From positions 5,477,108-5,541,107 of the forward strand of contig OU696580.1 of the NCBI GenBank assembly GCA_916048095.2: a stretch of 64,000 bases of DNA, read 5' to 3'. The notes under the pieces are model-generated. The model saw only the letters and a program-made list of their open reading frames with translations, was not told the DNA's origin and did no database searches. This document shows positions 8,965 through 19,139 of the stretch, piece after piece. Source of the stretch: Sacculina carcini. Taxonomy: Eukaryota; Arthropoda; Thecostraca; Sacculinidae. A program made the translations under genes and the position numbers. The first letter of the stretch is position 1. Every line of letters starts with the position of its first letter.

Positions 8965-9177
8965 TTTTTAGAGACAAATGCGGCGCAAACAAATATGTCT
9001 AGTTCCACCAGCATGCGCTATATATATTAAACATTCCCATAAAACGCTGCTTTGGCCGAACTCTGCAGACGCGAGGACCCCGGTTCGAAACACGTCAGTT
9101 ATGTGTATTTATAAATTGTATGTATATTTAAACACGTGTGTATATTTAAAAATTGGGAAATATAGAAAAAATATAGA

Positions 9178-9265
9178 AAAAGTTAGGTCGGGTTAGGTTA
9201 GGTTGGGTTAGGTCAGATATAGAATAAAGAAACTAAAGAATAAGAATAAAATATAAAAGTTAGGT
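9178..9265 (+). repeat. TTAGG-like minisatellite patch
   Basis: Units such as gttaggtcgggttaggttaggttgggttagg resemble the outer parts of the Polinton terminal repeats. It probably belongs to the old fragment at 8598-8964, from which it is separated by about 210 bp of other DNA. Confidence 0.55.
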
Positions 9266-9717
9266 CAAGTTGTGGAGTTCCTGAAAGTTCATCATCCTGA
9301 TCCTGTTCATGATTCATGAAGTTGTGGAGTTCATGATCCTGGAATCTCGATATTGTTGAAAAATTTCCACACCTTTGTTATTCCATCGAATTACCTGAAT
9401 CGACTGCTCCAAGAGGTATCTAGCATATTTTTATGTCAAAGGTATTGTACACACTGCTCGATATTTGATACCCGGGGTGAATTGTGTCTGTTGCTGGACT
9501 GCCGGAACAGGCTTCCACTCGTTAATGCACGTGGCCTTTTGGCACAAGATCAACTACATTTCACACAGTAACATCTAAAACAACACGATTCTCAACTACT
9601 CGACTACACAACAACTACATATATCACACGTGTCTAACGACATAAGTAATACAAAATTATTATAATAATGACATTAGTAATACAAAATTAACAGTATATC
9701 ATGTTAGTGAAATGGTC
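9266..9717. other. Stretch with no recognisable gene
   Basis: Contains a short duplicated phrase (gttgtggagttcctga / gttgtggagttcatga at about 9270 and 9320). I see no supported gene. Confidence 0.35.
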
Positions 9718-10244
9718 TTAGTGTACATGTCGACGCCCATGTCCCGATCCAGGCTGGCGGTGTTGTTGTGGGACAATGTCGGGCAACAAGGATATACCGG
9801 ACGGGTACACTCTGTCCACCCGTCGTCCATGCTCTTCCCTGTTAACCATCCAGTCGTTGTCATTGGCGTGAACAAGAGCCTGCGGCACTCCATCGTCGAT
9901 GTCATAAATCACCGTCCGACCGTCTTCCAGTGGTACTCGCCCCTATCTGTATCTTAACTTACCTTCGGTGCGCTTATTAAAGAGCTTTCGATGACTTGGC
10001 TCGTATTGATATGTGGCCACTTTGTTGTGGCGCGGGCCAGGAGGTCCTTGTGGCCCCCAGGGCTGTATAATCGGGTTGGCAGTTGCAGGCTGGGAGATCT
10101 CGAGCTGATATTGTAGTAGAACCCCGATCGGTAAGTTGTAAAGTGGCTCCCATGTGACGTTGTAAGGTGACCAGTCGTCCCACTCCACCAACAGCTCCAG
10201 TATGCCTTGGTTGTGACGGCTTGCGACAAGTCGTCGAATGTTGT
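9718..10244 (-). pseudogene. Chromodomain-coding fragment interrupted by the Polinton
   Basis: Reading leftwards from 10244, the minus strand encodes a chromodomain-like segment with ILELLVEWDDWSPYNVTWEPL, which has the typical W...N-T-W-E-P-L core. A Pro/Gly-rich stretch and a basic tail follow. A single TAG near 9957 interrupts the frame, which then stays open to 9718. Polinton copy B begins exactly at 10245, so the upstream part of this frame should be at 51077 and beyond on the minus strand. Chromodomains occur at the C-terminus of some LTR and Polinton integrases and in host proteins; I cannot tell which this was. Confidence 0.55.
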
Positions 10245-10877
10245 AGTAGAAGGCTGCCCTTTGTTACATATGATGTCACACTACCCCTTGCCCCCTATGA
10301 CGTCAACCCCCTCTGACGTCACTGTTAACCTAACTTAACCTAAATTTATATATATATATATTTTTTATATTTATTTTATTATTATAATATTTTTTATTTT
10401 TTTAATTTTTTTCTATTATATACCTAACCTAATTTTTTTCTGTATTATATACCTAACCTAACTTTTTTCTTTATTATATACCTAACCTAACTTTTTTTCT
10501 GTATTCCATACCTAACCTAACATTTTTCTGTATTCCATACCTAACCTAACTTTTTCCTTTATTATATACCTAACCTAACTTTTTTCTTTATTCTTTACTT
10601 AACCCGACCCAACCCAACCTAACCCGACCCAACCTAACCCGACCCAACCTAACTTTTATTTGTATTTCTTATTATATATTTCTTATTATATTTATTCTTT
10701 ATTCTATGCCCAACCTAACTTTTTTCCTTTATTTCTATTTTATGTCACGATACTCATTATGTCGGGATCGCCAAGTCGATGTTTGGAAGAGACATGAATA
10801 TAATAATTTTCAATCATACTTGAAATATATATAAATAACGGTTTGACTAAATTGTTCGCAAAGACAATGCACAATAT
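10245..10877. repeat. Left terminal inverted repeat of Polinton copy B
   Basis: From the outside in: AGTAGAAGG, a block with repeated TGACGTCA-like sites (about 10270-10325), AT-rich DNA, an array of taacctaactttttt units (10322-10740), then the unique block CGATACTCATTATGTCGGGATCGCCAAGTC ... TTTGACTAAAT (about 10747-10877). The reverse complement of the same order is found at the right end in separated pieces (33870-33996, 35491-35563, 44809-44936, 49938-51076). The integrase stop codon is only about 12 bp inside. Confidence 0.85.
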
Positions 10878-10888
10878 TCATGTTGTAT

Positions 10889-11689
10889 TCAAACACGTTG
10901 AAGTTCTTGATAGTAAAATGCCCCGGTAATCAAAGTTCCATCATCATCACACAGCTTATACATGGGAATTGACCGACGTTTGTATATGGAATCAATTTTG
11001 AACGTTTCGTTGCTAATGTTTCGTCGCGTCTGTCGATATCTTTTTTCAAATAGAGTTTTCGGAATAAACATTCGCACATGATCGCCTACGCGAAGCTTTG
11101 GTGTTTGCTTTTTGCGCGACAATGTGTTGACCAAGTGTTGATTTGATAAAGTTACAGCGCGAGGTGCCGTACCGATTGATCTATGTACAGTGCTGTTATA
11201 CAAATTCACCAATTGAGGTAGATTTTTGACAAAGTGTTTTGTGTTCTTTTCGGTCATAAACTTGTGTATCAGCGAGAGCAGAGTACGGAAAAATCGTTCA
11301 ATTATCCACGCCTTCCGTATGATTGAAGATGTCGTATAATGATAGATGTTGTGCTCTTTCATTACACGTTGAAATTCTCGCCCTGTGAATTCACCACCAT
11401 GGTCGCTCATTATTTGCATCGGTGTGCAATTGTTGGTGAGAATATGGTTCATTGCTTTGGCCACGGCCGGTCCCCGTTTACTATGTAATGCCTGTCTGCT
11501 AAACACGTCAATTACACCCAACAAATAACGTACTTGTGTGTTATACCAACGTAGACGTGAAACATCGCACAAATCAACTTGACATGTATCATTTAGTGCA
11601 GTGGAGGTGTATGCATTGTGTACGAAGCGCTTACGTACTGGACGATGGAGTTGTTTGGTTCTTTGCGACCAAATCAGCTTACTATACAT
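10889..11689 (-). CDS. INT: Polinton retroviral-type integrase (rve), 5' end broken
   Basis: A 266-residue frame with the DDE catalytic triad of a retroviral-type integrase: Asp39 in QVDLCDV, Asp96 in MSDHGGEF and Glu131 in IIERFFRTL. The enzyme inserts the element by joining its ends to target DNA. A C-terminal SH3-like region (about residues 195-266, with LRVGDHVRMFIP) is present. The ATG used lies at residue 1 of this piece, but the frame is blocked by a stop about 20 codons upstream, and open coding-like sequence continues in another frame from 11690 to about 11760, so the N-terminal domain is probably detached by a frameshift. Located directly inside the left terminal repeat. Confidence 0.85.
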   Translation of the reverse strand: MYSKLIWSQRTKQLHRPVRKRFVHNAYTSTALNDTCQVDLCDVSRLRWYNTQVRYLLGVIDVFSRQALHSKRGPAVAKAMNHILTNNCTPMQIMSDHGGEFTGREFQRVMKEHNIYHYTTSSIIRKAWIIERFFRTLLSLIHKFMTEKNTKHFVKNLPQLVNLYNSTVHRSIGTAPRAVTLSNQHLVNTLSRKKQTPKLRVGDHVRMFIPKTLFEKRYRQTRRNISNETFKIDSIYKRRSIPMYKLCDDDGTLITGAFYYQELQRV

Positions 11690-11826
11690 TTGCGTGGGAT
11701 ATTTGCCGATCGTTGATCAACTGTCGAAACTAGCTGCCCGTAAATATTCGGAGCAACTTCTCGCGGTAAATTCAACGACTCAATCAATTGTCGCAGCTAT
11801 GCCCACCCTGTTGGCTCAGGAACACT

Positions 11827-12201
11827 TTAAGACGTCGAAGGATATTTGTTTACCACATCGACAATATTGCTCCGAGGAATTTGTGCGTGATTGAGATAAA
11901 TGATACCGGTGCTGTTGTCCCATCTCAGCACATTACTCAATTGGGAAAGCACGAATTGTGCGTGTTTTTTATAGCTGGACGGTACAAGTTGGAGCCATTT
12001 ATCAGTCTCTACAGACGGAGCAGGAGCAGGGGACTGTTCAGGACGCCAAGCGTTCATGTACTCGATCCGTTTCGCTTCGGTATTCCCTGTAGACTTGTTG
12101 AGCATTTGTTCTAGAGAGGGTGTGGGTGTGGCTATGGTTCGACCTTGCATTTCATCATATGTGGCTTGCGATATGAGAACCATTCGTTGGAAGGCACTCA
12201 T
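11827..12201 (-). CDS. Conserved small Polinton protein between integrase and core-like protein
   Basis: A 124-residue protein beginning MSAFQRMVLISQATYDEMQ, with a Pro-rich linker (about residues 52-62) and a C-terminal region around YLNHAQIPRSNIVDVVNKYP. A start around a KMVLI-like phrase and an end in a small alpha/beta module recur in arthropod Polintons beside the next gene; function unknown. Its ATG overlaps the stop of the upstream gene in a TAATG arrangement (12199-12203), so the pair was probably translated from one mRNA. No stop or frameshift is visible. Confidence 0.6.
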   Translation of the reverse strand: MSAFQRMVLISQATYDEMQGRTIATPTPSLEQMLNKSTGNTEAKRIEYMNAWRPEQSPAPAPSVETDKWLQLVPSSYKKHAQFVLSQLSNVLRWDNSTGIIYLNHAQIPRSNIVDVVNKYPSTS

Positions 12202-12518
12202 TACTTTGCAGACAGTGTACAGCTTATAACCGATGCAACCACGGTATAAGGGCGGATAAAAAATTTCCGCTTTGCACCAACACTCGTTGTTTTTTCTTCA
12301 GTGTCACCCAATTTACGCAGTATTTTCTTGTATTTGGATAGACGACGCTTTTGTTCTTTTTCCAAAGGGACGCGGTCTTGCAACAGGTTATGACAAATTT
12401 CACAAATAGCCCGTATCAGAGCAGGGTCGTACGTGTTGAGAACGGCTTTTTGTTGACGGTGTGTGAGACGCGGAAGTGATTCGATTGTCGGCCAACAGCG
12501 TTGCAACGTCGACGACAT
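12201..12518 (-). CDS. Small basic Polinton protein (core-like)
   Basis: A 105-residue protein rich in Arg and Lys, with a helical signature (QKAVLNTYDPALIRAICEIC) followed by NLLQDRVPLEKEQKRRLSKYKKILRKLGD. This resembles a small protein widely conserved in Polintons and adintoviruses and compared with adenovirus core protein; DNA binding is inferred. The usual Gly-Gly-Phe-Leu-like end is not evident here. It begins 34 bp after the ATPase stop and ends by overlapping the next ATG. Confidence 0.6.
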   Translation of the reverse strand: MSSTLQRCWPTIESLPRLTHRQQKAVLNTYDPALIRAICEICHNLLQDRVPLEKEQKRRLSKYKKILRKLGDTEEKTTSVGAKRKFFIRPYTVVASVISCTLSAK

Positions 12519-12552
12519 GTTGACAAATGATTCACTTGTTCAACTAAATGTA

Positions 12553-13212
12553 CTATTTATACCTCAAAGCGGGAAGATAAACTGTTATGGGTTGTTCCAA
12601 CACATTGCTACGCACACGTAGTCTGTTGTCAGTTTGTTGACGCAAATCCACAAGCAAATGACCGTACATTTTCTTCATTACGTCTCTATAAACATCCATA
12701 ATGAATCTGATATTATCTGGCATGTACTGCTGAGCAAATGCGCGCAGTGGTGTTTGATCTCGAAAACTACGGAAGAATACATAATAATTTATATTTAGAC
12801 TGATTGTGCGGTAGTTGGGCGACTTGAGAAACGTGTTTTGGGTGACAAATAGTACACTCATGTTGTCGTGACGCGACGTTTTCGTAAACATGTCGCGTAC
12901 AACAGGCCCTTTCACAGCATCCAGTAAGTCGACGATAATGACCATGCACCCATTACCGTGTTTATGTTTGCTTGCCAATCGTTGAATTTCCTCATGCGAT
13001 GGCACTCCGTACTTCATCTCGTTAACTAAATTCTTATCTATATGATCGGGCGCTGCAGTTCCGTGGCAATACAGTACATAATCGGGGTTTCGGGTGAGCA
13101 CTTGGTCCGCCCGTGTCAGCATGTCGACTATAAATTGACTCTTGCCGGACCCTGAAGGACCGGAGAAGATCATTGTGAACGGTGTAACAAGACGTGGGTC
13201 AAACGTTTCCAT
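12553..13212 (-). CDS. ATP: FtsK-HerA type DNA-packaging ATPase
   Basis: A complete 219-residue P-loop ATPase. Walker A is G18-PSGSGK-S25 (SGPSGSGKS). The Walker B strand is CMVIIVDLLD with Asp95; most relatives have two acidic residues here, so the second is a little displaced. A polar TQN box follows near residue 125. The family pumps DNA into capsids of double-jelly-roll viruses and Polintons. No stops or frameshifts are visible, in contrast to PolB and capsid in the same element. The start ATG (13210-13212) is followed directly by conserved residues. Confidence 0.9.
   Translation of the reverse strand: METFDPRLVTPFTMIFSGPSGSGKSQFIVDMLTRADQVLTRNPDYVLYCHGTAAPDHIDKNLVNEMKYGVPSHEEIQRLASKHKHGNGCMVIIVDLLDAVKGPVVRDMFTKTSRHDNMSVLFVTQNTFLKSPNYRTISLNINYYVFFRSFRDQTPLRAFAQQYMPDNIRFIMDVYRDVMKKMYGHLLVDLRQQTDNRLRVRSNVLEQPITVYLPALRYK
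12555..12563 (-). promoter_or_regulatory. TATA box for the core-like gene pair
   Basis: On the minus strand TATAAATAG begins inside the last codons of the ATPase and lies about 40 bp before the ATG at 12518. It would drive the core-like protein and the overlapping 11827-12201 gene. Confidence 0.45.
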
Positions 13213-13246
13213 AATCGCCGTACCGATGAAACTGATCTACGTTTAA

Positions 13247-13435
13247 CTATAAGGGTATTATATAAAGGATTTGCTGATGTGAGACCGGTTTTGCGCTGAG
13301 CATCACTAGCCAAACACCCCGATGCTTAATCGGATCATATATCAATCCCACAATTACCAGCTCTGCAATTAAACATTCAACATAGCTGACAATGAGCAAT
13401 AGTGAAAGAAGCAGCAATATTATATGCGTCACCAT
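13247..13435 (-). CDS. Possible small membrane protein
   Basis: Beginning at the ATG near 13435, about 62 residues include a strongly hydrophobic segment (HIILLLLSLLLIVSYVECLIAELVIVGLIY) long enough for one or two membrane passes. It sits between PolB and the ATPase on the same strand, ending about 34 bp before the ATPase start. The frame upstream of that ATG is microsatellite. Function unknown; it may also be chance. Confidence 0.3.
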   Translation of the reverse strand: MVTHIILLLLSLLLIVSYVECLIAELVIVGLIYDPIKHRGVWLVMLSAKPVSHQQILYIIPL

Positions 13436-13770
13436 CTCGGTGATTATCAATTGAATGACACGTTTACTCGTCAACACTTGTATATTAAAGCCTGCACACA
13501 CACACGCACACACCAACACACACACACACACACACCAACACTTTTATATTTATATAACACACTAACATACACACACACTTTTATATTTATATAACACACT
13601 AACACAGTTAACACACTAGCACAACTTACACAATAACACAGCCAACACTTTTATATTATAAACCAATACATCTAGCACAACTAACACACCTAGCACAACT
13701 AACACTGGTAACACAACAAATATATAGCAATAAATAACGATGATGATAATGATGTCGGTCGGTCGGTCGG
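13436..13770. repeat. ACACA and AACACACTA low-complexity tract
   Basis: Between PolB and the ATPase lies a degenerate array of (AC)n and taacacactaacacaactaacac units, ending in a GGTCGGTCGGTCGGTC run at about 13755. It may carry the PolB 3' end, but no clear polyadenylation site is seen. Confidence 0.7.
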
Positions 13771-14378
13771 TCAGTCGATGAAGCCATACGGGAAGGTACG
13801 ATAATCGGGAAGGACCCTGCGTTTACTGGACACTAACCTATTAATTTTATCCCCTCCCACCGTAATTATCTTAAAATGTGCAGTCTTTTTAAATTGTTGA
13901 AAGGGGACTTTGATTGTGGACCCAGGCGCCTCTAACAGGGATCGGAAAGCGTCCAAGGAAATAAGCTGCTGCGTGTCGTGTGTTTCTGTGATACCACGCA
14001 TTTTTATGATAGTCTTGGTGCCCCCGTCTGGTGTGTGTACAGTAAAAGCGTAATTTTTGGGAGACAGACAGACTATATGAGAAATATAGCTGCCTGCCCC
14101 GAAACAAGTCAGTTCGTCAGTCATGTCGCCGAGAATATGTGATGTGTGTATGCGCGGCATTTTTGGTGATGCTTTGTAAATGACTGGCATGTGACTTGGC
14201 ATGTGACAAAAGCAGCAAGGATTATAGTAGTTTTAAGCGGACAGGCCACAGTCTTGTCTTGTCGATGGGAATACGTCAGCCTCCATACATCGTGCATTGT
14301 GCTGTCCCCCTCTCTATCGTCAGCCACCGATATGAGGTCACACGCGGAGACCTCCATGACGGGATCATCCAGCAGATC

Positions 14379-16190
14379 CTAAACACGACGCATGGAAGTG
14401 GCGTATTCAGTCTGCCCCAGGTTTGCGCGCTGAGTCAACTTGCCCCACTGGCTGTTGAGGCACAATTTGGCCACAACTCTCAGGCCCGGATTCCTCTCAA
14501 TGGTCGGCAGGGTTATACCCTCACGCGCTTCTAGTGTCTGTCGGTAGTCATGTCGGTCGTCGTCAGTCTGCACGTGAGTGGGATAACCCTCGACGCCGAC
14601 CTTGAGGGCGTAAAACTTGTTTACATATTGTGCAAACAGTCCGCCTGCCTCGCCGTCGTTGAGCTGTGTGGTGTTGGCAAAGTGCCAGAACTCGTGGATG
14701 GAAGTGAGCCGATACCCCAACCCCAAAGCTTTTGCTACTTCCAGCGACACCCAGCTGGAAGTGAGACTGCGCTCCTCGTCCGAATGGTGACACTGCGGCG
14801 ACCTCGTGGTGAAATTGCCTCCGATACCCTTCTCGGCACATGTTCTACACAGGGTGAACATGAGGCGGTCGTTGATGCGTGCGGGAAGGACGGGAACGTG
14901 AAGATTCTGTGGAGGGAGAATGTTGCAATAAATGATGCCGAAACATTTGTGAAAATCTGCGATGGGAGGACGGAAAATGTGAGAAGGATGACCAAGGGGA
15001 AATTTGCCGTTTTTAAGGATGTGAGGATACAAGGAGCACACATCAACGTACTCGATCCGCTCGTCATCAGCACATTCGGCGTAGTGACGAAACACCTCAG
15101 TTCGCCCTCCGTAGAACGCGTCCCGAACATCCATCGGCGGCAAGACTTGCACTGCTTCGGCGCGACAACATTGGTCGTCATCGTCTCGAAGCAGTGCATC
15201 AAATTCACACTCCCAGATGGTGATGAGAGTTGTGTCGGGTCGGGCTCGCAGTATCGCCAGACGAGCCATGGTAGCATCGTATAGATGGCGCGTTGATGGA
15301 GCCCCACTGTTCATTACATAGCGACAGTTTTTGCTGGCGCCGTTTGAGCACATCCCAGAATGCCGATGACCATGAAAATAGCAACCGAGAAACTCGAAAA
15401 GCAGGTGTTGGTCTCCCACTTTGGCATAACCGTCCACTTTGTACGACCCAATACGCACCTCACCAGAGTCCAATGCGTGCTGGATATTGATGTCGCGAGA
15501 CGACTCCTCCAGTTCCAGCCACTGGATCGATTTCTTCGAGTAGTTGCCACATGGTCGGTAGTGCTCATGGCTCGGTATCAACGCGACGCTGTCTTTGCGC
15601 AAAAACTTTTGACGCCACACCTCATGACACGCAGATGGAAGCGTGATGCTCTGAAATGGATCCACCTCAGTCACATCGATGAATTGTTGGCCAAAATGCA
15701 TACTACCGAGACGAAGTACATTGACATCATCGCGGCAGTACGCTCCCATTTCCTGGCGCAGGTCATACTGCCGGCCCACCTGCGAGGCATGCCAAGTGAG
15801 AAACTCGGCGCGCTGTTCGGTGGACATGTGACCCGGATCGAACATATCGGCTGAAGGAAAAGGACCTACATAATTTTGATTGTCCGTAGTGTTGAGGAGG
15901 TGAGGGAAGAAACCTTTACGGACAGGAATGTTGAAAGTTTTGGAAAATTTCGCGAGAGGCATAGGAAGGAAACTGAAGGAATCAATGAAACGGACTTTGG
16001 AATTTATTAATTTCATGGAGATGATTTTTCTGCCGTTCATGATCAGGTCTGGCACCACACCTTGGCTCAACGCGTAATTGGCAACAATGTTGTTGTCATA
16101 ACCTTGGGCATAATGGGCAATGACTTTCGCGTCCTTGAGCGTGAAAAGCCACCGACCAAAGTCTTGTCTTGTCGTCGGGCCAGAGAACAC
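14379..16190 (-). pseudogene. POLB: Largest continuous PolB segment (exonuclease to motif B)
   Basis: A 603-codon continuous frame holding YDNNIVANY (exo II), a Cys/His segment, the family-specific EFLGCYFHG region, motif A DVCSLYPHIL and motif B KLCLNSQWGK. The frame truly continues upstream past 16190 (there is no ATG there; the codon is GTG) to the nonsense codon at 16440-16442. The usual motif B tyrosine is replaced by tryptophan (SQWG). Very long open frames on the opposite strand (14550-15854) are shadows of this one. Confidence 0.9.
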
Positions 16191-16793
16191 ATGTTCGTGC
16201 TGCTCTGTCCCACAGTCAGTGCATGGCCGGTCAATGCAATCAAAGCAGGACTCACAACATACGTGTGCGACACAATGATTGGGTATGTGAAGGTTGGTGC
16301 TGGTGTCAATAATACACTCAAAGTCGTAAAAGATATAGATTTGTTGTTTGTTGACAGAAGATTGATGCCAAGTTTGGAGAAAGCAGCGATGGACGTTTTC
16401 CGCATCTATGAGCTCGTGGTTCGTGACTCGTTCACGACATTAAGGGCATATGTGAATGCCACAGACTTTTGCTATACGATTTGTACAAATATCACCACAT
16501 CTGGGACACCCGCGCCGCACCTTACAGCGTGATTGTTTGTGAGCCTCGAAACAGGAGCTGGAAATGAAATCTAAACTACATTTGGGACAATGGGGTTAAC
16601 GCACCTTCCCACAGGCATCGATGAGGAGCTCCACAGTCATTGCAGCCTCCGGCACAAACATGTTCTCCAAGACGGGTGTAACGTGTTTGGCATTACTCGC
16701 AGAAATGTCGAGTTTCGAGGAATGCCTTGATCTTGGTGATGACGTCGAAGTGGCGATGATGATGATAAAGATAGAGATGATGATGTCCTGTGC

Positions 16794-16879
16794 CTGAAAC
16801 ACACATGGGAATTAATGCAAATTGAATTATATGAATGCAAATCATTAACGCTAACGGAATAATTCTTCTAATTACTCAC
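16794..16879 (-). other. Spliceosomal intron 2 in PolB (86 nt)
   Basis: Minus-strand donor G|GTGAGTAATT at 16879 and acceptor TGTTTCAG|GC at 16794. Joining is in phase 1 and restores the frame that continues into the His-rich and zinc-finger region. Both splice sites match consensus well. Confidence 0.8.
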
Positions 16880-17346
16880 CGAAGGTTGCGCCGAGTCGCC
16901 CAAAATGATCCGTCGAGTAGACATAGACCCGGTACTCCGACCAACCAGCCACCAACTTTTGGAGCTCCCGCAAGCCCATGCTGGGCAGGGAAAAGTCTAC
17001 CCCGGAACGTTCACACGATTCCCTGGCCTCAGACATGAAACTTGCGGGGTCCCTTGCCAGACGATGCATCCGCACACGGAAGGCGCTCGACGCGGCTTGG
17101 TTCTCCTCAATGTACCTGGCAGCAACCAGTGCCCGGGGCAAACGTTGTGTGCCAAGTACACGGAAGAAACAGTTCTTCCGGGAGAACCACGTGGCGAAAT
17201 CGCCGGTGTTCTGGAGCCGCGCCGAGCCCTCCATTTCGTCGTCCGGGATGTCGTGCGGTGGACGTCTGGCAATATGCGTCACCTTGAGCACGAGACTGGA
17301 ATTGTGGGTGACAAACGACGCGTTGGACTGCGCTATTTTTTCCAGT

Positions 17347-17431
17347 CTGTAATACAACATAAATGATTTTTAAACACTTGATGTAGTCAAGCGAAATCTT
17401 AACATGTAATCAAATATGCAATCTTGCTCAC
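17347..17431 (-). other. Spliceosomal intron 1 in PolB (85 nt)
   Basis: Minus-strand donor CAGAG|GTGAGCAAG at 17431 and acceptor TTGTATTACAG|A at 17347. The join is in phase 2 and links two segments that match consecutive parts of Polinton PolB N-termini. Without splicing the frame would be interrupted. Confidence 0.8.
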
Positions 17432-17848
17432 CTCTGTGCCAAGAGTGACGCCGTGAAATCTTTGGCTGGTCGGGGCACCACGTAGGCGTCATGCTGGATG
17501 TTGCTGCTGGACAGTGTGACGCCTACCAGGTCCTCAGGGTGCACACCCTCCTTGATGGTGTTGATGAGGGTGTCCATTGTCGTTTCGATCGAGCGGATGC
17601 ATTGCTGTATGTCGTCGGATCGTGTGAAGTCAAGATGAATGATGAATGCGTTTACATTAGTTTTATATCTACGGCTATAATATTCACTAATCTTTTTAAG
17701 CCCTACACCAACATTTCCTACCATAGCTACGTCCCTAATTTTATCTACTACTTCTTCAGCCTCCAACTGTCTCTTTCCTGCCATACTGAATAATTATACA
17801 AACTAGCGTGAGCAATGAGTGAATGATTTGTGCTTAAGGGAACCGCAG

Positions 17849-17858
17849 TTTATATACC
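17849..17858 (-). promoter_or_regulatory. TATA box upstream of PolB
   Basis: Minus strand GGTATATAAAC lies about 65 bp upstream of the PolB ATG (17784), with ATCATTCACTC at a start-site distance, similar to the TTCACA element in other promoters of this family. It supports 17784 as the real first exon start. Confidence 0.55.
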
Positions 17859-18220
17859 CACGCTTACGTGTCACTAATGTAGGCAGTTTGTTCGGTACGC
17901 GCCACGCCCTGGTAACTGTATTCCTTATAAGGTCAGTCTTAGTCACTGATTCAACTAGACCGCACCCACATTTACTGCAACGATTAACATGTGTGTATGT
18001 GTGTGTGTGTGTGTGTGTGTGCTGATCAACCGAGATCTGATCAAGGTGATCCGTTGATTATTGAAACTGGTGTGTGTGTGTGTGTGTGTGTCAGACCCGA
18101 GTTGGGTCTGAGTTGTCGTCGAGTGAGGACGTCCCTTTCCTTGTTTGTGCATCGCCTTTTGTCGGATTTACGCTCCGTCGTGTGGGACCGCAGACTTACC
18201 GCGTATCTCTGTTTTGAGCG

Positions 18221-19139
18221 ATGGATCAGCGGTCTTGTTGTGATGAGACTGGCGGCGAGGTTTCTTGTGGCCTGTGTGGAACGCTGTTCCACAGGAAGTG
18301 CGTGGGATTCACGGCCACTCTGGAGAGAATGCTGCTCAAAAGCGGTGTTTTCTGGCATTGTCGATTCTGCCATGAATCACACAAGCATGACAGTGCTGGC
18401 AATCAACACGCTGGCGAAACAAGAAAAGAACCGGAAAATTGTCCTACATCCGTGGATTTGTATTCGAGAATTGACCGGAGGGTTGAGATAGCCCTCAACT
18501 TCTTCAAGCAGGAGATTTCCTGCGTTGCTGCTGGGCACAAGACTCGCTGCTGCTGTGACATCATCGTCGACTCCGGACCGGTCAAATAGCGACCAGAGTG
18601 GGTCTGACAGCGACGTGGATCCTGTTAACCGGAATGATGCCGGAAAATGGACCACAGTCACAAGAAGGAAAAAGACACCGAGAAAAAAGAAGGACACTTC
18701 TCAGTTGAATCATGCTAATTCCAACAAAAAGAAGACAATGTCGCCGGGAACATCTGTCACTAGTGAGCTGGCGACGGTGTCTCGATCATCAGTCGTCAGT
18801 GTTTTTGTGACGCGATTTCACACTGGTGTGACGTGTGAAAATCTCGTCGATCACCTGTCGACTACGTTGGCGATTGATGCCAACAGAGTATCCGTTGAAA
18901 AATTGAAGACAAGGCACGGCTCGACAAGGCACGACAAGGCTGCTACAACAGCTTTAAGGTGTCGTGTCAGTGCACCGACCGCACAGCAGTTCTGCAGCCG
19001 GAGATCTGGCCGAGGGGCTGTTTCTACAGGAGCTGGCGTCAACCTCGGCAATCTACTAAAAAGGTGGATTGACTACAGTCGAATTTGCATGCTGATAAAG
19101 CACAGACATCATGTGCCTTTTGGAATATGCGGTCAGTGA
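18221..19139 (+). pseudogene. LINE ORF1 with PHD-like zinc finger, frameshifted
   Basis: The first part (18221-18589) holds closely spaced Cys/His residues (CCDETGGEVSCGLCGTLFHRKCVGF ... HCRFCHE in pattern), a PHD or treble-clef finger as found in ORF1 of some CR1/L2 elements. Coding continues in a second frame (18525-19139) with a Lys/Arg/Ser-rich middle (RRKKTPRKKKDTS) and an RNA-binding-like end. ORF1 products coat the element RNA. The switch of frame near 18570 marks an indel. Confidence 0.7.

Larger units (their letters stand above)
13771..17784 (-). pseudogene. POLB: Protein-primed family B DNA polymerase of the Polinton, with introns and several lesions
   Basis: Pieces of one Polinton-type PolB run from the ATG at 17784 to the stop at 13771. 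Exons 17784-17432 and 17346-16880 encode the N-terminal region typical of the family; a third begins at 16793 with Cys/His zinc-binding pairs. Exonuclease motifs are FYDFEC (about 16300) and YDNNIVANY; polymerase motif A is DVCSLYPHIL and motif B is KLCLNSQWGK. Lesions: TAA at 16693-16695, a frameshift near 16600, TAA at 16440-16442, loss of the segment expected to hold motif C (near 14190) plus frame changes, then the C-terminal part 14202-13771 with LGDMTDEL. The original polymerase copied the element from a terminal protein primer; this copy cannot be active. Confidence 0.88.

Noticed and set aside
9050..9115. Possible tRNA or SINE (GGTTCGAAACACG B box, near 9090)
   Set aside because: The B box is good, but the A box and arms are weak and no cloverleaf can be folded with confidence.
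13500..13735. CRISPR-like regular array of CACACTAACAC units
   Set aside because: Units vary in length with no unique spacers; this is degenerate low-complexity DNA in a eukaryotic setting.
14550..15854. Long plus-strand frames opposite PolB
   Set aside because: They lie entirely antisense to recognised polymerase motifs and show no family features.
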